From Candidatus Eiseniibacteriota bacterium (GTDB lineage Bacteria; Eisenbacteria; RBG-16-71-46), in contig JACRPT010000048.1 of NCBI GenBank assembly GCA_016223045.1, positions 1 to 56,709 on the forward strand: a stretch of 56,709 nt of DNA. The letters run 5' to 3'. The translations under genes and the position numbers were made by a program. Within the stretch, counting starts at the first letter, position 1, and every line of letters starts with the position of its first letter. The notes beneath the pieces are model-generated. The model ran no database searches. It had not been told where the DNA came from and was given only the letters and a program-made list of their open reading frames with translations. Below are positions 1 to 9,200 of the stretch, in pieces.

Positions 1-1
1 C

Positions 2-274
2 TACGCGCTCCAGTTCCTGCTCATCGTGATCTTCGTGAACGCGCTGCTGTCGTGGGTGCGACCGGACCCGTCGAGCCCGATCGTGCAGTTCCTGGACCGC
101 GTCTCGGACGCGGTGTGCAACCCGATCCGACGGCTGTTCCCGACGGTGTTCGGCGGCATAGACTTCGCGCCGTTCATCGCCATGCTGGCGATCGTGTTCG
201 TGCAGCTGTTCGTGATCGGCTCGCTGCACGGCATGGCGGACGCGATGCTCAGGCCATCCATCACGGTGCCGTGA
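2..274 (+). CDS. YggT family membrane protein (3' part)
   Basis: This gene enters from the left edge; its start is outside the window. The visible 90 residues begin in a hydrophobic segment, pass through the stretch NALLSWVRPDPSSPIVQFLD, and end with a second hydrophobic helix near the C-terminus. That is the pattern of the YggT/YlmG family: small integral membrane proteins with a conserved NPI-like sequence between two helices (here CNPIRRLFPT). Family members are linked to osmotolerance and to cell-division or septum-site functions, but the molecular role is not settled. The stop codon overlaps the GTG start of the following DUF167 gene by 3 nt, so the two are cotranscribed. YggT next to DUF167 (yggT-yggU) is a widely conserved pair, which supports both calls. 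Confidence 0.85.
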   Translation, partial: YALQFLLIVIFVNALLSWVRPDPSSPIVQFLDRVSDAVCNPIRRLFPTVFGGIDFAPFIAMLAIVFVQLFVIGSLHGMADAMLRPSITVP

Positions 275-567
275 GCGTGCGGCTCGCCGTGCGCGTCCAT
301 CCGGGCGCGCGGCGCCCCGGGCTGCTGGGACGGCTGGGGGACGGGACGCTGAAGGTCGCGGTGGCGGTGCCGCCCGAGGGCGGGCGCGCCAACGCCGCGC
401 TGAGCGAGTTGCTGGCGGAGCGGCTGGGCGTGAAGAAGCGGCAGGTGACGGTGGTGCGCGGCCTGACGGCGCGCAGCAAGGTGGTCGAGATCGAGGGCCT
501 CGAGGGCGCGGAGCTGGCGCGCCGGCTCGAGCAGGCCCTGGGGCGGGAAACATCGCATGGCGAGTGA
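271..567 (+). CDS. DUF167 (YggU family) protein
   Basis: A 98-residue protein starting at GTG 271, inside the stop region of the yggT-like gene. The motif PPEGGRANAAL at about residues 34-44 and the following KSRQ-like segment (KKRQVTVVRGLTARSKVVEI) are diagnostic of DUF167/YggU, a small alpha/beta protein of unknown function found in most bacteria. An upstream in-frame extension exists but only repeats yggT sequence in another frame, so the GTG that couples to the yggT stop is preferred. The gene ends 11 nt inside the start of the purine nucleoside phosphorylase gene, continuing a tightly packed operon. Confidence 0.85.
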   Translation: MSVRLAVRVHPGARRPGLLGRLGDGTLKVAVAVPPEGGRANAALSELLAERLGVKKRQVTVVRGLTARSKVVEIEGLEGAELARRLEQALGRETSHGE

Positions 568-1393
568 GTACCTGAACCAGATCCGTGAGGCGGCGGACTT
601 CCTCCGCAAGCGCACGAAGCTCGCACCCGAGGTCGGCATCATCCTCGGCACCGGGCTCGGCGACTTCGCGGACGCGCTCGCGGTCGAGACCGTGGTGCAC
701 TTCGAGGACGTCCCGCACTTCCCGGTCTCGACGGTCGAGAGCCACGCGGGTGAGCTGCACTTCGGCACGCTGGCGGGGCACCCGGTCGCGGTGATGAAGG
801 GGCGCGTGCACTACTACGAGGGCTACACCATGAAGCAGGTGGCCTTCCCGGTGCGCGTGCTCGCCGCGCTCGGCTGCCGCACCCTGGTCGTCACCAACGC
901 GGTGGGCGGCATGAATCCGAACATGACGCCGGGCTCGATCGTGGTGACCACCGACCACATCAACCTGATGGGCGACAACCCGCTGGTCGGGCCGAACGAC
1001 GACGAGCTGGGACCGCGCTTCCCGGACATGAGCGAGCCCTACGCGCGCGACCTGGTCGCGCTCGCCGAGAGCGTAGCCCTGGAGCTCAAGATCCCGCTCC
1101 AGCGCGCGGTGTTCGTCGGCGTGCCCGGGCCCAACCTCGAGACCGCGGCGGAGTACCGCTTCCTGCGCTGGATCGGCGCGGACGTGGTGGGCATGTCGCT
1201 GGTGCCCGAGGACCTCGCCGCGGTGCACGGCGGGCAGCAGGTGCTCGCGCTCAACGTGGTGACGGACGCGTGCCTGCCCGACCGGCTCGAGCCGGTGGAC
1301 ATCCCCACGATCCTGGCGACCGCCGGACGGGCGGCGCCTTCGCTGATCCGGCTGGTGACCGAGGTGGTGCGCCGCCTCGGTCACCTGCAATGA
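557..1393 (+). CDS. purine nucleoside phosphorylase (trimeric PNP/MTAP family)
   Basis: A 278-residue enzyme that splits purine nucleosides with phosphate into base and (deoxy)ribose-1-phosphate in the cytosolic purine salvage pathway. Visible family marks: the phosphate-binding GIILGTGLG near residue 28, the HYYEGY loop near residue 86, TNAVGGMNP near residue 114, and GPNLETAAEYR near residue 192. The residue after the conserved VT in the base site (NVVTDACLP, near residue 235) is Asp. Human PNP has Asn243 there for 6-oxopurines, while MTA phosphorylase has Asp. The base preference may therefore differ from the second PNP in this window (31140-31991), which keeps CITN. Asp also occurs in some bacterial PNPs, so this is suggestive only. 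Length is normal. It follows DUF167 with an 11-nt overlap. Confidence 0.9.
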   Translation: MASEYLNQIREAADFLRKRTKLAPEVGIILGTGLGDFADALAVETVVHFEDVPHFPVSTVESHAGELHFGTLAGHPVAVMKGRVHYYEGYTMKQVAFPVRVLAALGCRTLVVTNAVGGMNPNMTPGSIVVTTDHINLMGDNPLVGPNDDELGPRFPDMSEPYARDLVALAESVALELKIPLQRAVFVGVPGPNLETAAEYRFLRWIGADVVGMSLVPEDLAAVHGGQQVLALNVVTDACLPDRLEPVDIPTILATAGRAAPSLIRLVTEVVRRLGHLQ

Positions 1394-1435
1394 CCTGATG
1401 CACCCGGGCCGATTCCCCGAGATGGAGGCATGACG

Positions 1436-2429
1436 ATGGCGACCCAGCGCAAGAACCCGAGCCGAGCCAGAACCGCGAAGCCCGCGAAGAAGGCCGCCGC
1501 GCGTCCGGCGCGGCCGGCGGTGAAGGCGCGCGCCGCGAAGCCGGCGGCCAGGGCCGGGAAGCCCATCAAGCCGAAGGCCGTCGCCGCGAAGGGGAAGTCG
1601 GCACCGCCCGTGAAGACCGCCGGCAGCGCCAAGGCCGCGGGCAGCGCGAAGCCCGCCGGCAGCGCGAAGCCCACCGGCAGCGCGAAGGCCGCGGGCAGCG
1701 CGAAGGCCGCCGGCAGCGCGAAGGCCGCGGGCAGCGCGAAGGCCGCGGGCCGGCAGTGCCAAGGCCGCCGGCAGCGTCAAGGCCGCCGGCAGTGCCAAGG
1801 CCGCCGGCAGCGTCAAGGCCGCCGGCAGCACGAAGGCCGCGACGAACAAGGCGTCGGCGAAGCGGAAGATCGTCGCCGTGCGCCGCCCGATCCGCCCCGA
1901 CCCGCACGTACGCCCGCTGGGCGTGCTGCCGCCCGAGTCCCGGGCGCGCGTCGAGCGGTCGGCGCCCGCCGCGCCACCGAAGGCGAAGAGCCTCGCGGTG
2001 CGTCCCGTGGCGCGGCCCGGCCGAGTCCAAGGAGCGCAACGCGTGACCGAGAAGGACCTGAAGGAGTTCGAAGACCGCCTGCTGGCCGAGCGCAAGCGGA
2101 TCGTGAAGGAGATGGGCCACCTGGAGAGCACCGTGCTCAAGGTGAACCCGCGCGACAGCGCGGGCGACCTGTCGGGATACTCGTTCCACATGGCCGACGC
2201 CGGCACCGACGCGTACGAACGCGAGAAGGCGTTCCTGTTCGCCTCGTCCGAAGGCCGGCTGCTCATGGAGATCGACGACGCCCTGCGGCGGCTCTACCGC
2301 GGCGAGTACGGGAGCTGCGAGTCGTGCGGCAAGCCCATCTCGCGGGCGCGGCTCGAAGCCATGCCCGCCACGCGCATGTGCGTCGCGTGCAAGGAGAAGG
2401 AGGAGCGGGCCACCCGCGGCGCGCAGTGA
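1436..2429 (+). CDS. DksA/TraR-type C4 zinc-finger protein with Ala/Lys-rich tail, frameshifted in a repeat
   Basis: The C-terminal part (from about 2043) is a classic DksA/TraR protein: a coiled-coil-like segment (EKDLKEFEDRLLAERKR), then a four-Cys zinc finger CESCGKPISRARLEAMP...CVAC. DksA-family proteins bind RNA polymerase through the secondary channel and tune rRNA and stress transcription. Upstream lies a histone-H1-like Ala/Lys/Pro region starting at ATG 1436, which has a GGAGG 7 nt upstream. It contains twelve 18-bp repeats (1622-1841) encoding GSAKAA. A 4-bp insertion (1748-1751) shifts the frame between the seventh and eighth units, so the tail and finger lie in different frames as sequenced. 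A GTG at 2043 preceded by AAGGAG (8-nt spacing) could produce the 128-residue finger protein alone. The stop overlaps the lspA start by 4 nt. The domain call is firm; the full extent is uncertain. Confidence 0.7.
1622..1841 (+). repeat. 18-bp tandem repeat encoding GSAKAA, with a 4-bp interruption
   Basis: Twelve near-identical 18-bp units run head to tail (1622-1747 and 1752-1841). They differ by a few substitutions such as GCG/GTC and AAGGCC/AAGCCC. Units one to seven read GSAKAA or GSAKPA in the frame of ATG 1436. An extra GGCC at 1748-1751 moves units eight to twelve into the frame of the zinc finger. Repeats like this expand and contract by slippage and are also prone to assembly error. 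Confidence 0.9.
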
Positions 2430-3031
2430 AGCGCTCCCTGCTCCTGCTGGCCGGAGTGGCCGCGGCGGTCATCGCGCTCGATCGGTGGACCAAGCAATGG
2501 GCCAGCTCGACGCTGCCGTACAACCAGCCGGTCCCCGTAGCGGGCGAGATCCTGCGCTGGACCTTCACGCGCAATTCGGGCGTGGCGTTCGGCATCGGGC
2601 AGGGCACGGGCTTCCCCTACTACATCTTCTCGATCCTCGCGGTGCTGGTGATCGTCGCCATGTTCCTGCGCCGCAGGGGGGCACCCACCGAAGGTGGGTC
2701 CGGCTGGCCGCGCCAGCTCGCGCTCGCGCTCATCCTGGGCGGCGCGATCGGCAACCTGGTGGACCGCGTGAAGGCGGGCGAGGTGGTGGACTTCATCGAG
2801 GTGGGGTTCCACGGCTGGCACTGGCCGGTGTTCAACGTGGCGGATTCCGCGGTCTCGGTGGGCGTGGTGCTGTTCGCGCTGGCCTGGTCGCGGCGCCCCG
2901 TATCGCCCGGGCCAGCGGCGGCGACGGCGGGCGCTCCCGGTGAACCGGCTGGACTTGAAGGTGCCGGCGTCGCAGAGCGGGGAGCGGCTGGACCGGTTCC
3001 TGGCGGGAGCACAGGCGAGCCTCTCGCGTAG
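2426..3031 (+). CDS. lspA: lipoprotein signal peptidase (signal peptidase II)
   Basis: A 201-residue inner-membrane aspartyl peptidase that removes the signal peptide from diacylglyceryl-prolipoproteins. Hydrophobic segments fit the family's four-helix topology. Conserved motifs are DRWTKQW at 19-25, TRNSGVAFG at 48-56, GNLVDR at 109-114 with catalytic Asp113, and FNVADS at 136-141 with catalytic Asp140. The start is GTG 2426, which overlaps the DksA-type stop (GTGA). The last 40 residues are Pro/Gly/Ala-rich, lack membrane character and overlap the rluD coding region by 92 nt, so the C-terminal tail is longer than usual. The dksA-lspA-rluD order is a common housekeeping arrangement. Substrates in this window include the BmpA-like lipoprotein. 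Confidence 0.95.
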   Translation: MKRSLLLLAGVAAAVIALDRWTKQWASSTLPYNQPVPVAGEILRWTFTRNSGVAFGIGQGTGFPYYIFSILAVLVIVAMFLRRRGAPTEGGSGWPRQLALALILGGAIGNLVDRVKAGEVVDFIEVGFHGWHWPVFNVADSAVSVGVVLFALAWSRRPVSPGPAAATAGAPGEPAGLEGAGVAERGAAGPVPGGSTGEPLA

Positions 3032-3920
3032 CCGCCTCCAGGCGCTGATCCGTGACGGCCGCGTGGCGGTGAACGGCGGCGTGGCGCGCGCCTCGCACCG
3101 GCTGCGCGCCGGCGACCGGGTCGCGGTCGAGCTTCCTCCGCCCCGCGTGAGCCGGCTGGCGCCCGAGGACATCCCGCTGGCGATCGTGTTCGAGGACCGG
3201 CACCTGATCGTGGTGGACAAGCCCGCCGGGATGGTGGTGCACCCGGGTGCGGGCGTGGGGAGCGGGACGCTGGTGCACGCGCTGCTCCACCACGCGCCCG
3301 GGATCGCGCTCGTCGGCGGCGAGGGCCGCCCCGGCATCGTGCACCGGCTCGACAAGATGACCTCGGGCCTGCTGATCGTGGCCCGGAGCCCCGAGGCCTA
3401 TCGCGCGCTGGTCGAGTCGCTGCGCGCTCACGCGGTCCGGCGCAGCTACCGGGCGCTGGTGTGGGGCGACCCGCGCGGCGATGCCGGGGAGATCGAGGCG
3501 CCGGTGGGGCGCGACCCGCGGGAGCGCAAGCGTATGGCGGTGGTGGCGCGCGGCGGCAAGCCGGCGCTCACGCGCTGGCGCGTGGCCGAGCGCTTCGGCC
3601 CGGTGACCCTGCTCGAGGTCACGCTCGAGACCGGCCGCACCCACCAGATCCGCGTCCACCTCGCGCATCACCGGCTTCCGGTCGTGGGCGACCCGGTCTA
3701 CGGCGGGCGCGGGAAAAAGCTGTTGAGCGCGCGGGAGCCGGAGCGTAGCCTCCATGCGGCCTTGCTCGCGTGTCTCCCGCGGCAGGCCCTGCACGCGGCG
3801 GAACTCGACCTCGTGCATCCGGTCTCGGGGGCGGCGCTGCACTTCGCCTCGCCCCTGCCGCCGGATTTCACCCGGGCGCTCGGCCTGCTCCGGTCGTTCG
3901 CCGCGCAGCGCCGGCACTGA
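2940..3920 (+). CDS. rluD: RluD-type 23S rRNA pseudouridine synthase
   Basis: A 326-residue protein with an N-terminal S4 RNA-binding domain (about residues 14-75, SGERLDRFLA through GDRVAVELP) and a RluA-family catalytic domain. The catalytic motif HRLDKMTSG at 135-143 carries the active-site Asp138, and TGRTHQIRVHLAHHRLPVVGD follows near residue 230. RluA-family enzymes isomerise uridines in 23S rRNA; the S4 domain and position after lspA point to RluD rather than RluA. The start is GTG 2940, inside lspA. The length is normal. A possible alternative is RluC specificity, which sequence reading alone cannot exclude. Confidence 0.9.
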   Translation: MNRLDLKVPASQSGERLDRFLAGAQASLSRSRLQALIRDGRVAVNGGVARASHRLRAGDRVAVELPPPRVSRLAPEDIPLAIVFEDRHLIVVDKPAGMVVHPGAGVGSGTLVHALLHHAPGIALVGGEGRPGIVHRLDKMTSGLLIVARSPEAYRALVESLRAHAVRRSYRALVWGDPRGDAGEIEAPVGRDPRERKRMAVVARGGKPALTRWRVAERFGPVTLLEVTLETGRTHQIRVHLAHHRLPVVGDPVYGGRGKKLLSAREPERSLHAALLACLPRQALHAAELDLVHPVSGAALHFASPLPPDFTRALGLLRSFAAQRRH

Positions 3921-3928
3921 GCCACGAC

Positions 3929-4378
3929 ATGTCCGAACCCGTGACGACCCCCGAAGTGATCACCGTCCGCATCCCGAGCCGGCTCGACCTGCTGGGGCTG
4001 CTCGACGGCATCACCGCCCGGCTCTGCGAGCGCCTGGCGTTCGACGAGGACGCCTGCTGCCAGGTCTCGATGTCGGTCATCGAGGCGGGCACGAACGCCA
4101 TCCAGCACGGCCACGGGCGCGACGCCTCGAAGCCGGTGGACGTCACGTTCGCAATCTTCCCCGACCGGCTCGAGGTGCGCGTGCACGACACCGGGGCGGG
4201 CTTCGACCTCGCCAGGGTCAACGGCGACGTCACCGCGCCCGACCACCTGCTGGACGCGCGCGGCCGCGGCATCTTCATCATGCGGTCGTGCATGGACGCG
4301 GTGGAGTTCGAGTTCTCGAGCGCCGGCACTACCTGCCGGCTGGTGAAGCGCCGCCCGGCCCCGCCCGGGACGCCCTGA
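3929..4378 (+). CDS. RsbW-like ATP-binding (anti-sigma/serine kinase) protein
   Basis: A 149-residue single-domain GHKL ATPase of the HATPase_c_2 type. The N-box is EAGTNAIQHGHG at 52-63 with the metal-ligand Asn56. The G1 box is DTGAGFD at 87-93 and the G2 box is RGRGIFIMRS at 111-120. Proteins of this size and architecture act as anti-sigma factors that bind a sigma factor and phosphorylate an anti-sigma antagonist (RsbW/SpoIIAB/RsbT type). No sigma factor or STAS antagonist lies next to it, so its partner must be elsewhere. An in-frame extension upstream lies inside rluD; ATG 3929, nine bases after the rluD stop, is the natural start. The stop lies a few bases before the ruvX start. Confidence 0.82.
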   Translation: MSEPVTTPEVITVRIPSRLDLLGLLDGITARLCERLAFDEDACCQVSMSVIEAGTNAIQHGHGRDASKPVDVTFAIFPDRLEVRVHDTGAGFDLARVNGDVTAPDHLLDARGRGIFIMRSCMDAVEFEFSSAGTTCRLVKRRPAPPGTP

Positions 4379-4383
4379 GCGAC

Positions 4384-4824
4384 GTGCCGCGGGTCCTGGC
4401 AGTGGACTGGGGAGAGCGCCGCGTCGGCCTCGCGGTCAGCGACCCGCGCGGGATCATCGCCAGCGGCCTGCCCACGCTGGAGGTGACGAGCCTCGAGCAG
4501 GCGGTGGCGGGGGTGGCCGAGCGCGCCGCCGCGGTCGAGGCCGAGCGCATCGTGGTGGGGCTGCCGCTGCTCATGAGCGGCGGGCGCGGCGAGGCGGCGC
4601 AGGCGGCGCAGCGCTTCGCCGACCTGCTGCGCGGGCGCACCGGCCTCCCGGTGGACACCTACGACGAGCGGCTCACCTCGGCGATCAGCGAGCGCCGCCT
4701 GCGCGAAGTGGGCGTGCGCACCGGGCACCAGAAGGGGCGCGTGGACCAGGGCGCGGCGGTGGCGCTGCTCGAGTCATACCTGCTGCGCCTGCGCGCGCAG
4801 CGCGGACCGGACGAGGGCGCGTGA
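4384..4824 (+). CDS. ruvX: RuvX/YqgF family Holliday-junction resolvase-like protein
   Basis: A 146-residue RNase H-like fold protein. It opens with LAVDWGERRVGLAVSD, whose first Asp matches a catalytic metal ligand of the YqgF family, and contains VVGLPLLMSG near residue 60 and the YDERLTS motif near residue 95. Ending with DQGAAVALLESYL is also typical. YqgF proteins are essential in many bacteria and have been tied to 16S rRNA processing and Holliday-junction cleavage. GTG 4384 gives the expected N-terminus. A longer in-frame reading upstream overlaps the RsbW-like gene and is rejected. It is followed after 115 nt by mltG; the ruvX-mltG order is common. Confidence 0.9.
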   Translation: MPRVLAVDWGERRVGLAVSDPRGIIASGLPTLEVTSLEQAVAGVAERAAAVEAERIVVGLPLLMSGGRGEAAQAAQRFADLLRGRTGLPVDTYDERLTSAISERRLREVGVRTGHQKGRVDQGAAVALLESYLLRLRAQRGPDEGA

Positions 4825-4939
4825 GACGTGTCGCCCTCGTCGCGCGCGGAAGCCGGGGCGTCGTCGCGTGTGTCCATCGCCTCCGACGTGCGTCGCGCCC
4901 TCGCGCGCGGCAGCCGGACGTGATTCTGACGGCGCAGCC

Positions 4940-6133
4940 GTGACCGGCGCCAGGCGTCCGGCGCGGCCGGGACCCCGCCCGCGCTTCTTCCGCCCGCGGC
5001 GCTGGGCGCTGCTGCTGCTGCTGCTCGCGGGCCTGGCGGTGGCCGCCGACCTGTTCCTTCCCGCGGGCCTGTTGCCGCGGCACGAGCGCCGCGCCCTGCT
5101 GGTCGAGCGCGGGCAGACGCTCTCCGAGGTCGCGGGCGAGCTCAAGCGCGTCGGCCTGCTGCGCGGCACGCTCGGCTTCCAGGTGCTGGCGCGGCTGATG
5201 GGGCTCGACCGCCACATCAAGGCCGGCCAGTACGAGTTCCCGCTCGGCACCACGGTGCCGGCGCTGCTGCACGCCTTCGCGCGCGGCATGAGCGGGCTCA
5301 ACCTCGTCACCCTGCCCGAGGGGCTCACGCTGCTCGAGGTCGGCGTGCTGCTGGGACATCACCTGGGCGTGCCGGCGACAGCGTTCGACTCGCTCGGCCA
5401 CGACCGCCGGTTCCTCGACTCGCTGGGCATCCGGGCGCCATCGCTCGAGGGCTACCTGGCGCCCGACACCTACGAGTTCCTGCCCGGCACCGCGCCCGAG
5501 GTGGCGCTGCGCAGCATGGTGGCGCGTCAGGAGGAGGTGCTGCGCGGGGCCGCGGCGGGCCGCGACTCCCTGCCGCTCGGGCTGCCGCTCCACCAGTTGC
5601 TGACGCTCGCCTCGATCGTCGAATCCGAGGCCCAGCAGCCCGCCGAGCGGGCGCGCATCGCGAGCGTGTACCTGAACCGGCTGCAGCGCGGGATGCGGCT
5701 GCAGGCCGACCCCACGGTGGCCTACGCCATGGGCCTGAGCCCGCGCTCGCGGCTCTACCTGAGGCAGCTGCGCACCAGCTCGCCGTTCAACACCTACCTC
5801 TACGAGGGCCTGCCGCCCGGCCCCATCTGCAACCCCGGCGCGGCCGCCATCGGAGCGGTGTTGAACCCGGCGCCCGATGTCCGGGATCTCTACTTCGTGG
5901 CCCGCGGCGACGGCGGGCACTTCTTCTCGCAGACCTACGAGCAGCACCTGGCGAACATCCGCCGCGCGCACGAGATCGCCGCCGCCGCCGCCGCAGCGGC
6001 CGCGGCGGGCGCCGATTCGCTGAACGCGCTCGACTCGCTCGCCGTCAAGGACTCGGTCGCCGCGGGAAGAGAGGTAGGGAAGGCCGCGGCGGCGGCGCCG
6101 GGGAAGGGGCGCGAGTCGGGGCGGGGGAGGTAG
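4940..6133 (+). CDS. mltG: endolytic murein transglycosylase MltG (YceG family)
   Basis: A 397-residue membrane-anchored enzyme that cuts nascent glycan strands and ends peptidoglycan chain growth. A single hydrophobic helix (WALLLLLLAGLAVAADLF) follows an Arg/Pro-rich cytoplasmic start. A LysM-like region (LLVERGQTLSEVAGELKRVG) and the catalytic domain come next. The domain contains YLAPDTYEF, the catalytic-Glu motif IVESEAQQPAERARIASVYLN, LQADPTVAYA, and the family signature NTYLYEGLPPGPICNPG. The C-terminal 50 residues are low-complexity Ala-rich and look dispensable. The start is GTG 4940; a second option is ATG 4868, which adds 24 residues of unlikely composition. Confidence 0.92.
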   Translation: MTGARRPARPGPRPRFFRPRRWALLLLLLAGLAVAADLFLPAGLLPRHERRALLVERGQTLSEVAGELKRVGLLRGTLGFQVLARLMGLDRHIKAGQYEFPLGTTVPALLHAFARGMSGLNLVTLPEGLTLLEVGVLLGHHLGVPATAFDSLGHDRRFLDSLGIRAPSLEGYLAPDTYEFLPGTAPEVALRSMVARQEEVLRGAAAGRDSLPLGLPLHQLLTLASIVESEAQQPAERARIASVYLNRLQRGMRLQADPTVAYAMGLSPRSRLYLRQLRTSSPFNTYLYEGLPPGPICNPGAAAIGAVLNPAPDVRDLYFVARGDGGHFFSQTYEQHLANIRRAHEIAAAAAAAAAAGADSLNALDSLAVKDSVAAGREVGKAAAAAPGKGRESGRGR

Positions 6134-6218
6134 GCGTTCCTGCGGGCCCCTCGTCCCCGGACGACCGCGAAGCCGGCGGGCGACCGCGCGGGGGACCGGC
6201 GGGTGGCGAAGGGCAGCC

Positions 6219-6248
6219 TTGACGCGTGTGGCGTGTCCGGCGCACGCT
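6219..6248 (+). promoter_or_regulatory. weak candidate promoter for the 6278 gene
   Basis: TTGACG at 6219-6224 matches the -35 seen before other genes here, and a weak -10 (CACGCT, 6243-6248) follows after exactly 18 nt. Only the spacing and the -35 are convincing. Confidence 0.3.
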
Positions 6249-6277
6249 CGAAGTGAACTTCCTCCAAGAGGTCGCCC

Positions 6278-9200
6278 GTGCCGCACTCCCTTGCGAACCG
6301 CCCGCCTCGGGCCCTGTCCGTCGCTCTGCTGGTAGCGCTGGCGTCCGCCGGCACGCGCGCCGCGGCGCCGGACGGCATCACGCTGGCCGAACGGTTCAAC
6401 GAGACCCACGATCCGCCCGCGGTCAGCAGCCGGTCGCTGCCCGATCTCTCGGTGCGGTGGATGACCGGCGTGACGCCGCCGGTCATCAACTCGCAGTGGC
6501 TCATCCCCTACGGGTACGACGCGCTGTTGCATCCACCCGATCCGCACGGGGCGGCAGGTCCGCGGGGCATCATCGCTACCGTGAACCGCAACATCTCCTG
6601 CTACGACAAGCCAGGCAACCCGATCTGGCCCACGCTGGACTTCCAGGTCTTCCTGGCCCCGCTCGGCCCGGCGGAGGGCTCGATGGTGGACCCGCGTGCC
6701 GCCTACGACCCGGGCACGGGGCGCTTCTACGTCATCGAAGCCGAGTACAACGACACGGACACCTACCTCGACATCGCGGTCTCGAAGTCGTCGAACCCGA
6801 CCTCGTCGGGCCCGAGCGATTGGTTCTTCTACCGGGTTCTCACGACCGAGGTCGTGGGCGGCGCACGCTACGGCGGGGACTATCCGGGTCTCGGCTTCGA
6901 TGGGCAGAACTTGTACGTCACCTACAACATGTACTTCATGCCGGGGTTCGCGTTCTTCAAGAACTGCCAGATCATCGTGCTGGACAAGGCTGCCCTGATC
7001 TCGGGCACGGCGATCGCCAGGTCCGTGTTCACGCCGGATGGGTACGGCGCGGGATTCACGCTCCAGCCGGCGACGGTGATCGGGGCTTCGAGTCCAGGCA
7101 GCGTGGCCTACTTCGCGGAGGTGCCCTACTGGGGCACGACGACCGCCGTGCGGATCTGGGCGCTCGCCGATCCGCAGGGCGCGGGGATCCTCACCTCGAC
7201 GACGGTGCCCGCGCCCGACAATGGCGGCCAGGCGGAGGGAGCGCCGCAGTGCGCGCCGGGCACGGTCCTGATCTCCACGTTCAGCCCGCGGGCACAGGGC
7301 AACGCCTTCTGGCACGCCGGGAGCCTGTGGTTCTGCCACACCGCGGGAGGCTCGGCGCTGGGCCGCGGGGTCGTCTACTACTACCGCGTCGCGACCAACG
7401 GCTTCCCCGGCGGATCACCCGGACTCGAGGAGTCGGGCGCGATCGACGGAGGCCCGGGCGTCTGGACGTACCAGCCCGCGGTCGGAGCGAACGCCGACGG
7501 CGATGTCGGACTCGTCTACACGCAATCCTCGGCGACGATCTGCCCCACGATCATGGTGGCCGCGAGGAAGGCGGCGTGGTCCGCCTTCGCGCCACCGCAG
7601 GTCCTGAAGGAGGGGACGTACTACAACGCGACCCGGGACCTGTGGGGCAACATCGCCCGCTGGGGCGACTACGCCACCGTCTCCGGTGATCCGGTGGACA
7701 ACAGCCTGTGGGTGAGTCACGAGTTCGCTCCCGACACGCAGCCCGACCACTGGAGCACGTGGTGGGGGAATATCGTCTTCGATCCCGGCGTGAGCGCCTG
7801 GCAGACCGATGGCGTGCCGCTGCGCGTCAGCACGACGGGCGTGGAAGCGCCCGCGGGCGTCCCCGACCGCGCCGGCGGAGCGATCGTCGCGTGGCGCGAC
7901 GGACGCAACTCGGTCTCGCGGGTGTTCCTGCAGCGCGTCACCGGGAGCGGCGCGAAAGCGCCGGGCTGGCCGGCGAACGGGGTGCCCGCCACCGCGGGCC
8001 TGCGTGACGCGGGCACGCCCGCGCTGGCGCCGGACGATTCGGGCGGGGCGTACGTCGCCTGGGCGATCGTCGGGGGGGCCGACGTCCTGCTCCAGCGCAT
8101 CACGGACTCGGGGACCGTGGCGCCGGGGTGGCCGGCGGATGGGGTTGCCCTGGGTACGCCTGGGGCCAGTCCCGCCATCGTCGCAGACGGGACCGGCGGT
8201 GCGTTCGTGGCGTGGCAGTCGTCCGGGATCAGGCTGGTGCGCGTGCGCTCGACCGGCGCGATCGCTCCGGGCTGGCCGGCGGGTGGACTTGGCCTGGCCT
8301 CCAGCGGTGCTCTCCCGCAGCTCGTGCCGGACGGCGCGGGCGGCGTCATCGTGGCCTGGACCCCGGGACTGCGTCTCCAGCGGGTGTCCGGTGACGGGAT
8401 CGCCCAGTGGCAGTCGGGGGGCGTCAGCCTGGGGCCGGGCGCGAGCCCCAGGATGATCTCCGACGGGCAGGGAGGCGCGGTGCTCGCGTTCCAGAAGTGG
8501 GGCGCGGGCTCCGACCTCTACGCGCTCAGGATCAGCAGCGCGGGCGCGGTCGCCACGGGCTGGGCGGCGGGAGGCGTGGTGCTGTGCGGCGCTCCGTCGG
8601 ACCAGACCGGCCCGGTGCTCGTTCCCGACGGCACCGGAGGCGCCATCGTCGCGTGGAAGGATGCCAGGGACGACCCCGGCGGCGTCCTCGGCGACATCTA
8701 CGCTCTGCGCGTCAACGGGTCAGGTGGCATCCCGCCCGGCTGGCCGGCGAACGGCATGGCGATCTGCGCGGCGGCGGGCGACCAGTCGGCCCCCGCGATC
8801 GCGGCCGACAGTGTCGGCGGCGCCGTGGTTGCCTGGCAGGACGGCCGCGGGAGTCCCGGTTGCACACCACCCGGCTGCGGGGAGGACATCTACTTCCAGC
8901 GCGTGACCGGGCTGGGAACCCGGGATTCCACACTGGCGGCGGACGGGACCGTGGTGTGCACGGCCGCGGGCACCCAGGCGCGTCCCTGTCTGGTGGGCGC
9001 CGCGCGTGGCGCACCCATCGTGGCCTGGGAGGACGGGCGGCTGTTCCCCGACTGCGACCCCGTCTGCGGCAGCGCGGTCTACGCGCAGCAGGTGCGGTTC
9101 GACGCCGTGGCCCCGGCGGCCGCGATCCTCAACGCCCTCACGACCAGCTGCAGCGAGACCACCGTCAGCTGGGTGGCGCCCGGGGACGACGGCATGACCG

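Noticed and set aside
1622-1841. CRISPR or regulatory iteron array
   Set aside because: The units are adjacent, without spacers, and keep a coding periodicity of six codons.
1430-3031. Single fusion of the Ala/Lys tail with LspA
   Set aside because: The frame is open by chance between 1752 and 2426, where it reads Arg-rich noise over the zinc-finger gene. LspA has its own coupled GTG start.
4685-7339. 884-residue minus-strand ORF
   Set aside because: It is antisense to ruvX, mltG and the 6278 gene, and its composition is that of a shadow frame.
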